Source: Phocaeicola sp. (GTDB lineage Bacteria > Bacteroidota > Bacteroidia > Bacteroidales > Bacteroidaceae). From it: a DNA stretch of 63,846 nucleotides. Made by a program: the position numbers and the translations under genes. Where the stretch lies: contig JAHHQU010000004.1 in the NCBI GenBank assembly GCA_020026225.1, positions 1 to 63,846 of the forward strand, in the 5' to 3' direction. This document shows positions 1 to 9,352 of this stretch, one piece after another. Position 1 is the stretch's first letter. Each line of letters begins with the position of its first letter. The notes below the pieces were generated by a model, which searched no databases, was not told where the DNA came from, and saw nothing but the letters and a program-made list of their open reading frames with translations.

Positions 1-54
1 TATAAACTAAATTATTGAATATCAATAGATAAAGATGTTCTTAAGGGACGACTA
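1..54. mobile_element. Insertion-sequence terminus (left window end)
   Basis: Positions 5-54 match the reverse complement of the last 50 bases of the window at 46 of 50 positions. The outermost bases read TAGTCGTCCCTTA from the chromosome into the element. The match stops abruptly at position 54, inside an acetyltransferase reading frame, as expected for an IS junction. No transposase lies in the window, so the IS family is not assigned. Confidence 0.6.
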
Positions 55-394
55 AGTAATGCCGATTAAACTCAAATAAATCATTGCAGAACGGAATATC
101 GCATGAACTTATTTCACCCTTTCTGTTAGCAACGATGGTGTTTACAGCAATATGATCGTAATGTATTAGTTTATTGCCCACTGGTAACAAGTAAAATTCT
201 TTTATATTACTTGCAGCCTTTCCTATACAATAGCACATTAGCATGTTGAATTTCATATTTGTTCTGCGGCTAATTTTCACGAGGCGAGATACATTGAGTG
301 TCTTAAAAAATGTAACCATTGGCATTGGTGCATTCATCCACATTTCAAAGGCATATGCTCGACTGGTTTCTCGAGGATTTACTTCTTTCTTCAT
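41..394 (-). pseudogene. Truncated chloramphenicol-acetyltransferase-like gene
   Basis: The 117-residue product resembles the N-terminal half of CatA-type acetyltransferases, trimeric cytoplasmic enzymes of about 210-220 residues that use acetyl-CoA. The stretch around MLMCYCIGKAA and the following beta strands fit that fold. The catalytic His-x-x-x-Asp motif lies near the C-terminus of the family and is absent. The last codons (LVVP and the stop) come from the IS terminus that begins at position 54, so genuine gene sequence ends near His-Tyr. The product is probably inactive. The start at 394 follows a plausible promoter. Native substrate is unknown; many chromosomal CatA-like proteins do not confer chloramphenicol resistance. 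Confidence 0.6.
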
Positions 395-425
395 ACGAGT
401 GTTGTTTTATTCTTTTTATCAGAAG

Positions 426-454
426 CAAAAGTATGAGAAGTGTGTAAATTCAAA
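426..454 (-). promoter_or_regulatory. Candidate promoter of the cat-like gene
   Basis: On the minus strand TTTG (454-451) is followed after 17 bases by TACTTTTG (433-426), which fits the Bacteroidales -33/-7 pattern with a slightly short spacer. The predicted start site is about 30 bases upstream of the ATG at 394. Confidence 0.4.
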
Positions 455-471
455 TAGAACAAATGAGACAT

Positions 472-1290
472 TTATATGGGATTGGTGAACAAGTCTGAAT
501 AAGGATTTGAAACTTTTAATAAAGACATAGGTGTATATCCACAATTCTTCTTGAATTCACGTATAAAGTGCGACTGATCAGCATAGCCACATGCATAAGC
601 TATTTGAGCAAGATTGGTCCCTGTCTGGGAAAAGTGTTGCATATATGCCAAAGCCTTTTGAAAGCGAACAATACGAGTGTATTCTTTCGGATTCATACCT
701 ACAAATGAATAGAATAATCTTTCAAATTGCTTTTTACTTAAACAAGCAATTGAAGACAGTTCAGCTACGGATGTTTGAGGATGAATTAAGATTTCCTGTA
801 TGGTTGCACCTATTCTCTTAATATTATACGTTGTCTCAAATAAACTATTAGTAAATTGTAGTACTAACCATTTCTCTATATAGCTAATGCAAAGTGAATC
901 ATCTTTACAATTAGATATTTGCATAAACAGTTCATTCAATTTTTCATTTTCAAGACTATAACCGGAAACTTCTTGGTTGTAAAATAGAGATGTTGGTATA
1001 TTGACAAACATACTCATGGTATGTGGATGGAATACAATAACAATCATTTCAACATTTCCATCTGTATACAAATGAGATGAATAATTTACCTGTCCGCTAA
1101 TGGTAAATTCCGATTGAACTGTTTTCAATTCTGGGATATAAAGTGGTGTTCGTTTGTGGAAAATGATTTGAGGACAGCCTATAGGAAAAGTAAGGGTGTT
1201 CAACGGTTGATTACTTTTGAATACCCAATAATATCTGATGTAAGGTTGTAGTAACTTACACGGCTTATAAAATTGAAATTTATCTTGCAT
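472..1290 (-). CDS. AraC-family transcriptional regulator
   Basis: This 272-residue protein has a C-terminal AraC/XylS DNA-binding domain (about residues 165-265) with two helix-turn-helix units; the second carries the typical segment LAQIAYACGYADQSHFIREF. The N-terminal half resembles the ligand or dimerisation domain often found with this type (DUF6597-like). It lies upstream of the cat-like gene on the same strand and diverges from the MATE exporter at 1823, so either could be its target. A TAACTTTG -7 motif at 1302-1295 ends only 5 bases before the ATG. The mRNA would then be nearly leaderless, or the motif is coincidental. The effector is unknown. Confidence 0.85.
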   Translation of the reverse strand: MQDKFQFYKPCKLLQPYIRYYWVFKSNQPLNTLTFPIGCPQIIFHKRTPLYIPELKTVQSEFTISGQVNYSSHLYTDGNVEMIVIVFHPHTMSMFVNIPTSLFYNQEVSGYSLENEKLNELFMQISNCKDDSLCISYIEKWLVLQFTNSLFETTYNIKRIGATIQEILIHPQTSVAELSSIACLSKKQFERLFYSFVGMNPKEYTRIVRFQKALAYMQHFSQTGTNLAQIAYACGYADQSHFIREFKKNCGYTPMSLLKVSNPYSDLFTNPI

Positions 1291-1822
1291 ATTACAAAGT
1301 TAAATGTTTTGCATCCCAATGTATTTATGGTAAGGCTCTTTTTTATTCTTTCCATGCAGAAGAAAGATAAAGAGGATTCCCCTTGTGGATGAATTGAATC
1401 TTTTCTTGACTTCTGAAGTCGATAGAAGAATGGGTAAACTTTCAATCGCATGGTACAAGTCGTAGAAGGAAAACGGTTGTTAGATACGCAACTTGGTTGA
1501 ATATGGCATTATAAAGTGATGGAGGGTCTGTTCATGACAGGACCCACAGATAAAGGTCTGATTTAATTGCTGATTCAAGATGGTGTTGTAGCTTAGACTG
1601 AAAAGAGACAAGTCGACTTTATAGTGAAAAAAATACGCTGAGAAACCCTGACAGGTTTGTTGCTTGATGGCGTATTTTTTTCATTACTTTCACTTTTGGA
1701 GGTGACGAGAAATGAAAAAAAAGTAGTTACTTTGCGTCGTCTTTCCGTCTTATTCCCTGGGAAAGTTCTCTAACAATCTAAGGGATAAGCAGAAGGTTGA
1801 TGTAGCGAAATAAGGTAGCAAT
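1291..1822. other. Gene-free divergent region between araC-like and MATE genes
   Basis: No convincing coding sequence is visible in these 532 bases. The region holds a -7-like motif for the AraC gene (1302-1295), an isolated terminator-like hairpin (1627-1681), a TTACTTTG motif (1727-1734) that could serve the MATE gene, and a leader hairpin (1749-1758 pairing with 1781-1789). About 320 bases between the AraC promoter and the hairpin are unexplained. Confidence 0.6.
1627..1681. terminator. Isolated terminator-like hairpin
   Basis: AAAAAAATACGC (1627-1638) pairs with GCGTATTTTTTT (1670-1681). An inner stem AAACC/GGTTT (1643-1647 with 1654-1658) closes the loop. The flanking A and T runs make it a possible bidirectional terminator, yet no gene ends next to it on either strand. 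Confidence 0.5.
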
Positions 1823-3199
1823 ATGGCAACAGCAAAAGAAATGACGGTAGGTAATCCTTTACCGTTGATATTGAATTTCTCCATTCCTCTTGTATTGGGT
1901 AATCTGCTTCAACAAACCTATTCATTGATTGATGCAGCTATAGTAGGAAAATATTTAGGAATTAATGCTTTGGCCTCTGTAGGGGCCAGCTCTTCAGTTA
2001 TTTTTTTGATCTTAGGATTCTGTGGTGGATGTTGCGGTGGCTTTGGCATTCCAGTCGCACAGAAATTCGGGGCTCGTGATTACGTCTCGATGCGTCGTTT
2101 GGTATCGGTCAGCATAAAGTTGAGTGCTATCCTTTCATTGGTAATGGCAGTTGTAACGAGCTTGCTTTGTTCTTCCATTCTTCAATGGATGCAGACTCCC
2201 GACAATATTATGCATGGAGCCTACCTCTACTTGTTGGTTACCTTCATTGGCATTCCATGTTCATTCTTCTACAACCTTTTGTCAAGCATCATTCGTGCAC
2301 TGGGCGACAGCAAGACTCCGTTCTTGTTCCTTTTGTTCGCTACGGTGTTGAATATTTTACTGGACCTGCTTTGCATCTTGGTCTTGGATTGGGGAGTAGC
2401 GGGAGCAGCCATCGCTACCGTGGTGGCACAGGGAGTTTCTGCTGTTCTCTGTTTCCGTTATATGTATAAGAAATACGAGATTCTTCATACCGATGCCAGT
2501 GACCGGAAGTTCCGTCCGGAATTAGTACGTCAGCTTTTGTTGATAGGAGCACCTATGGGGTTGCAATTTTCCATTACGGCCATAGGCAGCATCATGTTGC
2601 AGAGTTCAAACAATGCATTGGGAACGGCTTGCGTAGCAGCCTTTACTGCGGCTATTCGAGTAAAGATGGTCTTTCTCTGTATGCTTGAAGCGTTAGGTAT
2701 TGCGATGGCGACCTATTGTGGACAGAACTATGGTGCTGGTAAGCCCGAACGTATTTGGCAAGGAGTCAAGTCGGCAGTGATGCTGATGGTGGTTTATGTC
2801 ATCTTGGTCAATTTGATTCTATGGAACTTCTCCGATGATTTTTCAAGGATTTTTGTGGACGCTTCTGAAACGGAAATTATTGAGAAGGCTGCTCTTTATT
2901 TGCATGTCTCTGCGGTATTCTTTCCTGTTTTGGGCATTCTATGTATTTTGCGCTATTCCATTCAAGGTGCAGGGTATACGCAGTTGGCCATGTTTTCGGG
3001 TGTCGCCGAAATGTTTGCTCGTACCTTGGTCAGTTTGGTAGCCGTTCCGCTTTGGGGATATACCGCCGTATGTTTCGGTGATTCATTCGCTTGGTGCTGT
3101 GCGGTGCTTTTCTTGGTTCCTGCCTTTGTTCATGTATATCGTCGATTGTTGAAGATTGTAGAACATGAACGTGCATTGCACTCTACAGCCCTGCAGTAA
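1823..3199 (+). CDS. MATE-family multidrug/sodium antiporter
   Basis: The 458-residue protein is almost entirely hydrophobic and fits the 12-helix, two-bundle MATE fold (NorM/DinF type), which exports cationic drugs or metabolites across the inner membrane in exchange for Na+ or H+. The N-terminal segment PLPLILNFSIPLVLGNLLQQ and the internal duplication around residues 235-290 are typical. It is divergent from the AraC gene. A possible leader hairpin lies at 1749-1789. A strong bidirectional terminator follows at 3221-3257. The transported substrate cannot be told from the sequence. Confidence 0.9.
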   Translation: MATAKEMTVGNPLPLILNFSIPLVLGNLLQQTYSLIDAAIVGKYLGINALASVGASSSVIFLILGFCGGCCGGFGIPVAQKFGARDYVSMRRLVSVSIKLSAILSLVMAVVTSLLCSSILQWMQTPDNIMHGAYLYLLVTFIGIPCSFFYNLLSSIIRALGDSKTPFLFLLFATVLNILLDLLCILVLDWGVAGAAIATVVAQGVSAVLCFRYMYKKYEILHTDASDRKFRPELVRQLLLIGAPMGLQFSITAIGSIMLQSSNNALGTACVAAFTAAIRVKMVFLCMLEALGIAMATYCGQNYGAGKPERIWQGVKSAVMLMVVYVILVNLILWNFSDDFSRIFVDASETEIIEKAALYLHVSAVFFPVLGILCILRYSIQGAGYTQLAMFSGVAEMFARTLVSLVAVPLWGYTAVCFGDSFAWCCAVLFLVPAFVHVYRRLLKIVEHERALHSTALQ

Positions 3200-3220
3200 G
3201 TTGATTCTCGGTTCTTGGAT

Positions 3221-3257
3221 AAAAGAGTTGCTCCCTTCCGCTGGAAGGGCTCTTTTC
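3221..3257. terminator. Bidirectional terminator between MATE and SDR genes
   Basis: AAAAGAG and CTCTTTT flank a strong CCCTTCC-GCT-GGAAGGG stem. The A and T runs on both sides fit termination of the converging MATE (plus) and SDR (minus) transcripts. Confidence 0.75.
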
Positions 3258-3259
3258 AA

Positions 3260-4003
3260 CTAATTTTGAATGGGCAGGTTTTTCCATAACCATGCGGGAA
3301 TCAGCTTCCATAGCCCGACAAGGATACGGTATTTCCAATCGATAATGTATCTGCGTTTTTTCTTTTTCAAAGCTTGGACGATGAGTCGGGCTGCATAGGT
3401 CTTATCCATCAACATCGGATACTTTTTACTGCCGTTTAGAATGTCGGTGTCTACGAATCCAGGACGGATATCGGTAAATTGGATGTTTGCATGGTGGAAA
3501 TGGGCCAACTGTTCCAATGCGTCAATATACGTATTCTGAAAGCGTTTGGTAGCGGAGTAGGAAGGAGCAGCTCCCAATCCCTTGGTACCAGCAATGGAAC
3601 TGATAACAGCAAGGTGTCCTTTACCTTGTGTCAAGAAATAACGAAAGGCTGCGGTGACCATACGGACGAATCCTGTACCATTGGTTTCCAATGTATTGAT
3701 TTCTATATCTGCCGTCAACTCCTTGTTTTGTTTTCCTATGCCAGAACTATGGAAATACAAATCCATACCATCTACCTTCTCTATGAGCTGGTTCAGTTGG
3801 TTGTCCGCTTCTTCTTTGCGGATGTCAATCACCTGAATTTGAATTTGTTCAGGTGCTATTGCCTGTAATTCTTTCAGTTTGTCTTCTCTGCGTCCGGCAA
3901 TGCCCAGTTGCCATCCGTCATTTACTAACAGACGGGCTACTTCTTTTCCGATTCCTGAGGTGGCACCAACAATAATGGCACGTTTGGTATTTGAGGTATG
4001 CAT
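3260..4003 (-). CDS. Short-chain dehydrogenase/reductase
   Basis: This 247-residue cytoplasmic oxidoreductase has the classical SDR features: the NAD(P)-binding GATSGIG loop at residues 13-19, Asn108, and the catalytic Ser136, Tyr149 and Lys153 (segment SYSATK). An Arg-rich stretch after the second strand (GRRE, 37-40) suggests NADP preference. Its ATG lies 6 bases beyond the stop codon of the large helicase, so it is probably the last gene of a lipoprotein-helicase-SDR operon. The C-terminal tail rich in Lys, Trp and hydrophobics may associate with the membrane. The substrate is unknown. Confidence 0.9.
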   Translation of the reverse strand: MHTSNTKRAIIVGATSGIGKEVARLLVNDGWQLGIAGRREDKLKELQAIAPEQIQIQVIDIRKEEADNQLNQLIEKVDGMDLYFHSSGIGKQNKELTADIEINTLETNGTGFVRMVTAAFRYFLTQGKGHLAVISSIAGTKGLGAAPSYSATKRFQNTYIDALEQLAHFHHANIQFTDIRPGFVDTDILNGSKKYPMLMDKTYAARLIVQALKKKKRRYIIDWKYRILVGLWKLIPAWLWKNLPIQN

Positions 4004-4009
4004 GGTTTA

Positions 4010-7000
4010 TTAACGGTTTGATCTGATTTCATAAATATAATGTCCGGTAGAAGGAATGTTTTCGGCTTCTCCGTTGTAATAAAATTCGCCCTTGAATGGC
4101 ATCTGCTCATTGACAGGACGGATGACATCGCTCAACTGGTTGCAGAAGGCGGTATAGGCATGCAGGTTGTTTCGTTCCCCGGCATCATCCCGGAAAAACA
4201 GGACGTAGTGGTTTAGGGGATGTGCATGTACCAGTTGGTTGATTTGTCTGGCTAAGTCGTATGCTTCTTGGAGCGTAATTCGGTCAAAGAGGTTGGACAG
4301 GTTGAAGACAACAAGTTCCGACAATTGAGCGTGTGAACTCCAGAATAAAGGGCTTACTTGGGCCAGTCTTGGATGGAAGAGACAGTTGACATGCTGGTAG
4401 TCTTTGGATTCAAAGAAACTTTGTGTCAGCTCTCCCATTTCTTCCATTGGATAGATGCCTAAATACGTAATGTCGGCATGTGGAAGACGTCGGCAGGCAT
4501 CAGTGAATGCCAGTCCCGATGCTCCCGATTCGTACGAAAGATCACAGAATACAATGCGTCCTGAGATGCGTGCGATGGTATTCGATAGCCAAGAACCGTT
4601 TTGTTCGAAAAGGGAGTAAGCAGCTGCGTACTGTTTTCGCATTTGGTAAAAGTTGTACAGACGAGCATAAGTCATCGGCTCCATTTCGTGGGCGATGGCT
4701 GTTACTGATTTGAAATCGGTACGGCCGTATGCCAGAAGTTCCTGGTTCCGAGCATCGGTATTTCCTAAAATGAAGCGTTTCCCTTCTGCATCCTTTATTG
4801 AGATTTTATCGTTCATTAAAGGCTCCTCAATCAGTCTACCGAATGGTAGGGTGAATGATGCAGGTAGCCTGTAGCTTCGATCACAGAGTTCCCATGCAGA
4901 CGGGTAGTCAGGAATTTCAAAACATCCCTTACAGAAGTCTGCAGTATTTGTTTCGAGGTATCCGTTGTTCATGCGGATATATTCCATCAACTTGAAGAAA
5001 GTGATGTTTGCTCCCAATATGGATGGATTTCCAGTCAGAATGAGTTGCTTGCGGGCACGAGTGATGGCTACGTTCAACTTGCGGTCGATTTGAAATTCCC
5101 CTTCTGCAAAAGTATTGGCAGTAAGGAAGTTCAGCTGCCCGAAATTACGGATGGTAAACGAATAGATGATTACATCGCGTTGGCTTCCTTGGTAGCGTTC
5201 CACGGTATCAATGGAAATGCCTTCTAACTTGGAAATGCCCAGTTTGAAGATTTCTTTCTTTATCATGGCTATCTGGTTGCGATAAGGTACAATGACTCCT
5301 ACGGTTTTATCAGGATCAAAATGCTTTTCCGTCAGTTGATAGACATGCTTCAGAAGAGTGGCAACGATTTGGGCTTCATTTTGGTTGGCTTTTTCGGAGT
5401 GTGTCTCTGTTAATGCCGGTGACTCGGCTGGTATGAAAATCATACGTCGGCTCAATAAGAGTCGGTCAATAGAGTCGGTAGCTTCCTTTTCATCAGGATA
5501 GGGTAACGCTTCTTTCTGATGTTCCAACGGAACAGGTTCCAACTGCTCACGGAAATAGAACGCATTGTTTGGAAATTCTGAAATGGCGGGGTGCATACGT
5601 CCCTGTTTACGCAATACACTGCGGAAGGAATCTTCACTTTGTTTGTAAAGGCGTTCAAAGAGGGAATTGCGGCAGTCTTCCAGTCCGATGCTGCGAAGCA
5701 GAGGATCGGTGACAAGAGCTTCTTCGGCACTTTGTTGAGCTATGGCTGGCAGCTGTTTGTAATCGCCTATCAAGATGAATTTGTCGATGGCGTTTTGAGT
5801 GTTGGAACGGGCTGACAGGATGCCTATCAAGTCGGGTTCCAATATTTGTGAAGCTTCATCAATGATGGCCAGATCAAAATGTTTCAAATTAAACAGGTGG
5901 AGGCGGTTGTTGATGGCTGTGGTTGTCCCCACGAAGATACGGGTCTCCATGATCTTGTGTCGGATATCACCCAGCTTCGGACAATCGGACAGACTGTTTT
6001 TCAACAAATAGGGAATATAGTGAGGGTCGGATGCCAGTTCATTCCCTAATCGGATGAAAGGGGTATGTTTGGCAATGCCCGACTGAACTAACATGCTGCA
6101 GATTTCATCGACCGCCCGATTGGTATAAGAAAGTAGCAAGAGCGATTGATTGGGCTCACTCAAGGCTTCTTCAATCATATAGCGAAGGGCACACGAAGTC
6201 TTGCCGGTTCCCGGAGGACCGACCAGTAAAAAGTAATCGTCTGCTTGTTTTTCTTTCAGAATCAGTTCATCAAAGCGGCCGTATGAACCGTTGAGCTTAC
6301 GTTCCGGATGATGTTCTGGCATTCGCAGTCCGAGCAACAGGTCTTTCCGATCTCGACGAGCCGACAAGAAAGAGAAGAGTCCGCGGATGCTGCTGGTTGC
6401 CGAGCTGTCCGTAGAGTCGTGTTCGATGGCAAAAGTTTCTTCTTCACCACCGATAATGTCTTTGTTTTGTTGTCCGTTTCTCAGGATAATCTGTAGTTGG
6501 GTGGGTTCTATGTTTACAATGTTTCCCTTCATCAGAATCTCCTTGCAAACGTCGGGATGGTTTTTGTAGGAATAGAAGATGATGATGTCCCCTTTCCTGA
6601 AATTCGGAAGAAAGTCCTCTCCCTGCTGGGGGATGTCGAGCGTAATGAGGTCATACCCTTTTCCCGGCTCACTCTTTTGTTTGCTCACAATCTTCAATCC
6701 GATGAGGATATTTCCTGCTTCTAATTTCTCATCCAGAGGAATGTGCCAGAGTCCGGCAAATCCTCGTGATGGGTCGTTTTTTCCTCCTGTTCTACTTAGA
6801 ATAGATTCCTTCGACACGAAAGTGTAGAAACGTTGGAAGTATGCTTTTTCAATAGGAGAAGTATGTTTTAATGTTTGAATGATACTTTCCAACTCAGGTT
6901 CTTGGTAGTTGGTCCATAACTTATTGTAGGTCTGGTATTCATTCAGCAAATCAGCGGAGATTTCTTCCGTTATTTGTGCGATGGCTCCTTCTCCCAAAGC

Positions 7001-8335
7001 CATTTCATTGACCACAATCTGATTGCGCAGCTTGATGCACTCGCGGAATAATTTCTCCGAGAAATGTTCGATAATCAGTCCGTCTGTATATTTCGAATAT
7101 AACAGGAAAGTCTGCATATCGTTGGTTTCCTGTCCGAAATTGTACATCAATACTCCTTGGTAAAGCATCATCTGAATGAAATGATCTTCCTTATGTTTGC
7201 GGTTGTATTCATCTCGCTTTCCTGACTTTTGTTCAATCAATACCCCAAAGTCTTTCTGCATCATATCGGTACGTCCTTGCAGACCGAGTTTCTCACAGAT
7301 GAAAGAAGCTTCAAGAAGGGTTTTCTTCTTGTCGAAGGTCGGAATGCTATGAGGCAGGATGTCATTGACAAACGAGCGGATATTCATCATTTGTGTTTGG
7401 GCCAGTCCATGAAAATCCTCAAGATTCTGGCAGGTACAGAACTCCAATGCTGAAGTGGCGAAGAACTTCTTCAGCGTATTGACATAGTTGACCGGATGAT
7501 TGGCGCGTTCATTCACGTAATCATCCAGAAACTGGCTTGCCAAGTTACCTAAAAGAATAGGAGCCGTATTGGCACGAGGCTTTATCTTGTTGATGAAATA
7601 GTTGAACGGATGATGCCCGTATTCGCGGAAACAGACAGCCAGCGAACTGATGTCCACAAGGTAGTCTGGGTGCACGATGATGAGTCGTGGTATGTAATGA
7701 TTCTCTTCATCGACCCGTACATCAAGTAGGTTGAGCTGAAGGTTTTCACTCAACAAATCATGAATGTATAGTAAGTCGCCGTTATAGCCTGCTCGTGCGT
7801 AATTGATGACGATAAACGGGTCTTCACTCCGGTCGGTAGAGGCGAAGATCTGAGTGTCATTCCACGTGGTGACCGATACGCGCAAATAAGGGATGTGCGA
7901 GAGCCGTGTTCCTTGATACGGACGGTTTGAGTGAGGAATTTCCGGCAAGATGGAGGCTGGAATGTCTTCTTCAAATCCCAAGGAAATGAAGCGAACCAGG
8001 GCACGCAAGTCATACAGGTATTCTTGCATGTCGGGCTGGAAGTCATCATCGAGAGCTGCGTTGCCATTGCGTCGCATGGTTTGGATAGCATAACGGTCGG
8101 AGGGTGACATCTTCTTTTCCTTGCAGATAAAGTCCAATCGTGCAAATAAATTGGAGAACGTGGCAGTTACTTCCGACGTAAGCTCATAACAAGCCTGCTC
8201 CAGAACTTTCCGTAGCAAGATGTATTTGGCACGCAGGTTCTTGACTGCAGCTGTCGGTTGGCGATGGATCTGTTCAATGCGATTGAACAAGTCGAAAGAT
8301 TGGAGGGCTATGTGTTGAGGCTGTCTGATTTCCAT
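4010..8335 (-). CDS. Large Dna2/UPF1-type nuclease-helicase
   Basis: The 1441-residue protein combines an N-terminal region of about 340 residues, a PD-(D/E)XK-like nuclease motif (GRTDMM near 353 and LIEQKSGK near 366), and a superfamily 1 helicase core. The core has Walker A GPPGTGKT near residue 705, the DEAS motif IIDEASQ near 825, motif V/VI segments including VERYQGSQRD and VAITRARKQL, and about 250 further residues of unknown role. The order nuclease then helicase is that of Dna2, which processes flaps and resected ends, so a role in DNA repair or replication is inferred. It lies 7 bases downstream of a lipoprotein gene and 6 bases upstream of the SDR gene. A phage-defence role is possible but no other defence gene is nearby. 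Confidence 0.8.
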   Translation of the reverse strand: MEIRQPQHIALQSFDLFNRIEQIHRQPTAAVKNLRAKYILLRKVLEQACYELTSEVTATFSNLFARLDFICKEKKMSPSDRYAIQTMRRNGNAALDDDFQPDMQEYLYDLRALVRFISLGFEEDIPASILPEIPHSNRPYQGTRLSHIPYLRVSVTTWNDTQIFASTDRSEDPFIVINYARAGYNGDLLYIHDLLSENLQLNLLDVRVDEENHYIPRLIIVHPDYLVDISSLAVCFREYGHHPFNYFINKIKPRANTAPILLGNLASQFLDDYVNERANHPVNYVNTLKKFFATSALEFCTCQNLEDFHGLAQTQMMNIRSFVNDILPHSIPTFDKKKTLLEASFICEKLGLQGRTDMMQKDFGVLIEQKSGKRDEYNRKHKEDHFIQMMLYQGVLMYNFGQETNDMQTFLLYSKYTDGLIIEHFSEKLFRECIKLRNQIVVNEMALGEGAIAQITEEISADLLNEYQTYNKLWTNYQEPELESIIQTLKHTSPIEKAYFQRFYTFVSKESILSRTGGKNDPSRGFAGLWHIPLDEKLEAGNILIGLKIVSKQKSEPGKGYDLITLDIPQQGEDFLPNFRKGDIIIFYSYKNHPDVCKEILMKGNIVNIEPTQLQIILRNGQQNKDIIGGEEETFAIEHDSTDSSATSSIRGLFSFLSARRDRKDLLLGLRMPEHHPERKLNGSYGRFDELILKEKQADDYFLLVGPPGTGKTSCALRYMIEEALSEPNQSLLLLSYTNRAVDEICSMLVQSGIAKHTPFIRLGNELASDPHYIPYLLKNSLSDCPKLGDIRHKIMETRIFVGTTTAINNRLHLFNLKHFDLAIIDEASQILEPDLIGILSARSNTQNAIDKFILIGDYKQLPAIAQQSAEEALVTDPLLRSIGLEDCRNSLFERLYKQSEDSFRSVLRKQGRMHPAISEFPNNAFYFREQLEPVPLEHQKEALPYPDEKEATDSIDRLLLSRRMIFIPAESPALTETHSEKANQNEAQIVATLLKHVYQLTEKHFDPDKTVGVIVPYRNQIAMIKKEIFKLGISKLEGISIDTVERYQGSQRDVIIYSFTIRNFGQLNFLTANTFAEGEFQIDRKLNVAITRARKQLILTGNPSILGANITFFKLMEYIRMNNGYLETNTADFCKGCFEIPDYPSAWELCDRSYRLPASFTLPFGRLIEEPLMNDKISIKDAEGKRFILGNTDARNQELLAYGRTDFKSVTAIAHEMEPMTYARLYNFYQMRKQYAAAYSLFEQNGSWLSNTIARISGRIVFCDLSYESGASGLAFTDACRRLPHADITYLGIYPMEEMGELTQSFFESKDYQHVNCLFHPRLAQVSPLFWSSHAQLSELVVFNLSNLFDRITLQEAYDLARQINQLVHAHPLNHYVLFFRDDAGERNNLHAYTAFCNQLSDVIRPVNEQMPFKGEFYYNGEAENIPSTGHYIYEIRSNR

Positions 8336-8342
8336 AATTAAA

Positions 8343-9119
8343 TTAGAAAGATACCTCGTGAATCAACCAAGCCTTGTCTGTTTCTTGAGGAGACGACAGG
8401 TAGGCATCTGTAACATCTTCCTTGAAAACGGTTTGTCCGTTGGAAGATTCGTCATTAGGAGTCAGCCTCATCGTATGAACCGTCTTGTCAGTCAGGATAA
8501 TGGTATATTCATCGTATGCTTGACCTTGCTCGTTCGATTTCTTTTCCATGAAGAACAGGCCACTAAGTGGTTTGCTGATTTTTTCTGGATAAATGGTCGC
8601 ATTTCCTGCTGTCCGTTCTGCATCGGTAAAGGTGAAGACATATTTGCCATTCTCTTTGACAAAAGAATCCTTGGCAATCAAATCTTCTAATTTTCTTTTG
8701 CTGCTATTAGGTAGTTCGTTGCTCATCACCTCTGCTTTGACACGGGTGACTTGGTATGTCGTTTCATAGAATTTCACTTGGATAGATAGGGTGATGCGGT
8801 TGTTCGCTCCATCTTCGATTTGAAGGGACCCTATACCAATGCCGACAGGAATCAAGGTTAGTACTTTCCCGTCATATCGGAAGTCGATGATGTCGTTCGA
8901 CAGATTCTGTATGCTGTAATGTCCGTCGCCTCCCTTTATATGGAATTCTTCTCCCTCGTTGAAAGCATCAAGAATAAGAGAGTTGTTTTCTATCTTGTTG
9001 GCAGTATTGTTGGCATTGACCAGAAAGACTGGAATATAATCGGTATCATTGCATGAAGAGAGTGAGAAGGAAGTGATTCCTGCAATGAAAATGAGAAGAA
9101 AGAAAGATTTTAGTTTCAT
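8343..9119 (-). CDS. Uncharacterised lipoprotein
   Basis: I chose the ATG at 9119 because it gives a proper lipoprotein signal peptide (MKLKSFFLLIFIAGITSFSL followed by the lipobox-like SSC). A longer frame from 9194 would bury that signal. The mature part, about 235 residues, is rich in beta strands and polar residues and suggests two Ig-like domains. Asn, Asp and Thr are frequent after the Cys. It is first in an apparent operon with the helicase and SDR genes, but no function follows from that. Export to the periplasm or cell surface is inferred. Confidence 0.7.
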   Translation of the reverse strand: MKLKSFFLLIFIAGITSFSLSSCNDTDYIPVFLVNANNTANKIENNSLILDAFNEGEEFHIKGGDGHYSIQNLSNDIIDFRYDGKVLTLIPVGIGIGSLQIEDGANNRITLSIQVKFYETTYQVTRVKAEVMSNELPNSSKRKLEDLIAKDSFVKENGKYVFTFTDAERTAGNATIYPEKISKPLSGLFFMEKKSNEQGQAYDEYTIILTDKTVHTMRLTPNDESSNGQTVFKEDVTDAYLSSPQETDKAWLIHEVSF

Positions 9120-9307
9120 GTTATCTAATGTTTGTTTTGAGGAATCAAAGTTACAATAAAAAAATGAAACGGAAGTTATCTTAAAATTCTTCATTACGGA
9201 TATTTAACTTCCATGTAGAGGGGGGACGGGATGCAAGATGAACGTACAGTCTCTGGGGACTGGGGAGTCTTGGTAAGGGAGGAGCTGATCCGGTGAATGA
9301 AAAAGTT

Positions 9308-9349
9308 GAAAGCGGCCGGATATTTCCATGGGAGATACGAGCCGCTTTC
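9308..9349. terminator. Terminator after the AmpG-like gene
   Basis: GAAAGCGGC (9308-9316) pairs perfectly with GCCGCTTTC (9341-9349) across a 24-base loop. It sits just beyond the stop of the minus-strand transporter gene at 9353, and in that direction an A/T-rich run follows. Confidence 0.55.
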
Positions 9350-9352
9350 TTA

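Noticed and set aside
1735..1822. A riboswitch upstream of the MATE gene
   Set aside because: A hairpin is present, but no conserved core of a guanidine, preQ1 or similar riboswitch is recognisable.
4010..8335. A type I CRISPR Cas4 or a known phage-defence helicase
   Set aside because: The nuclease motif is Dna2/Cas4-like, but there is no defence-gene neighbourhood, and the lipoprotein and SDR neighbours do not match a system I know.
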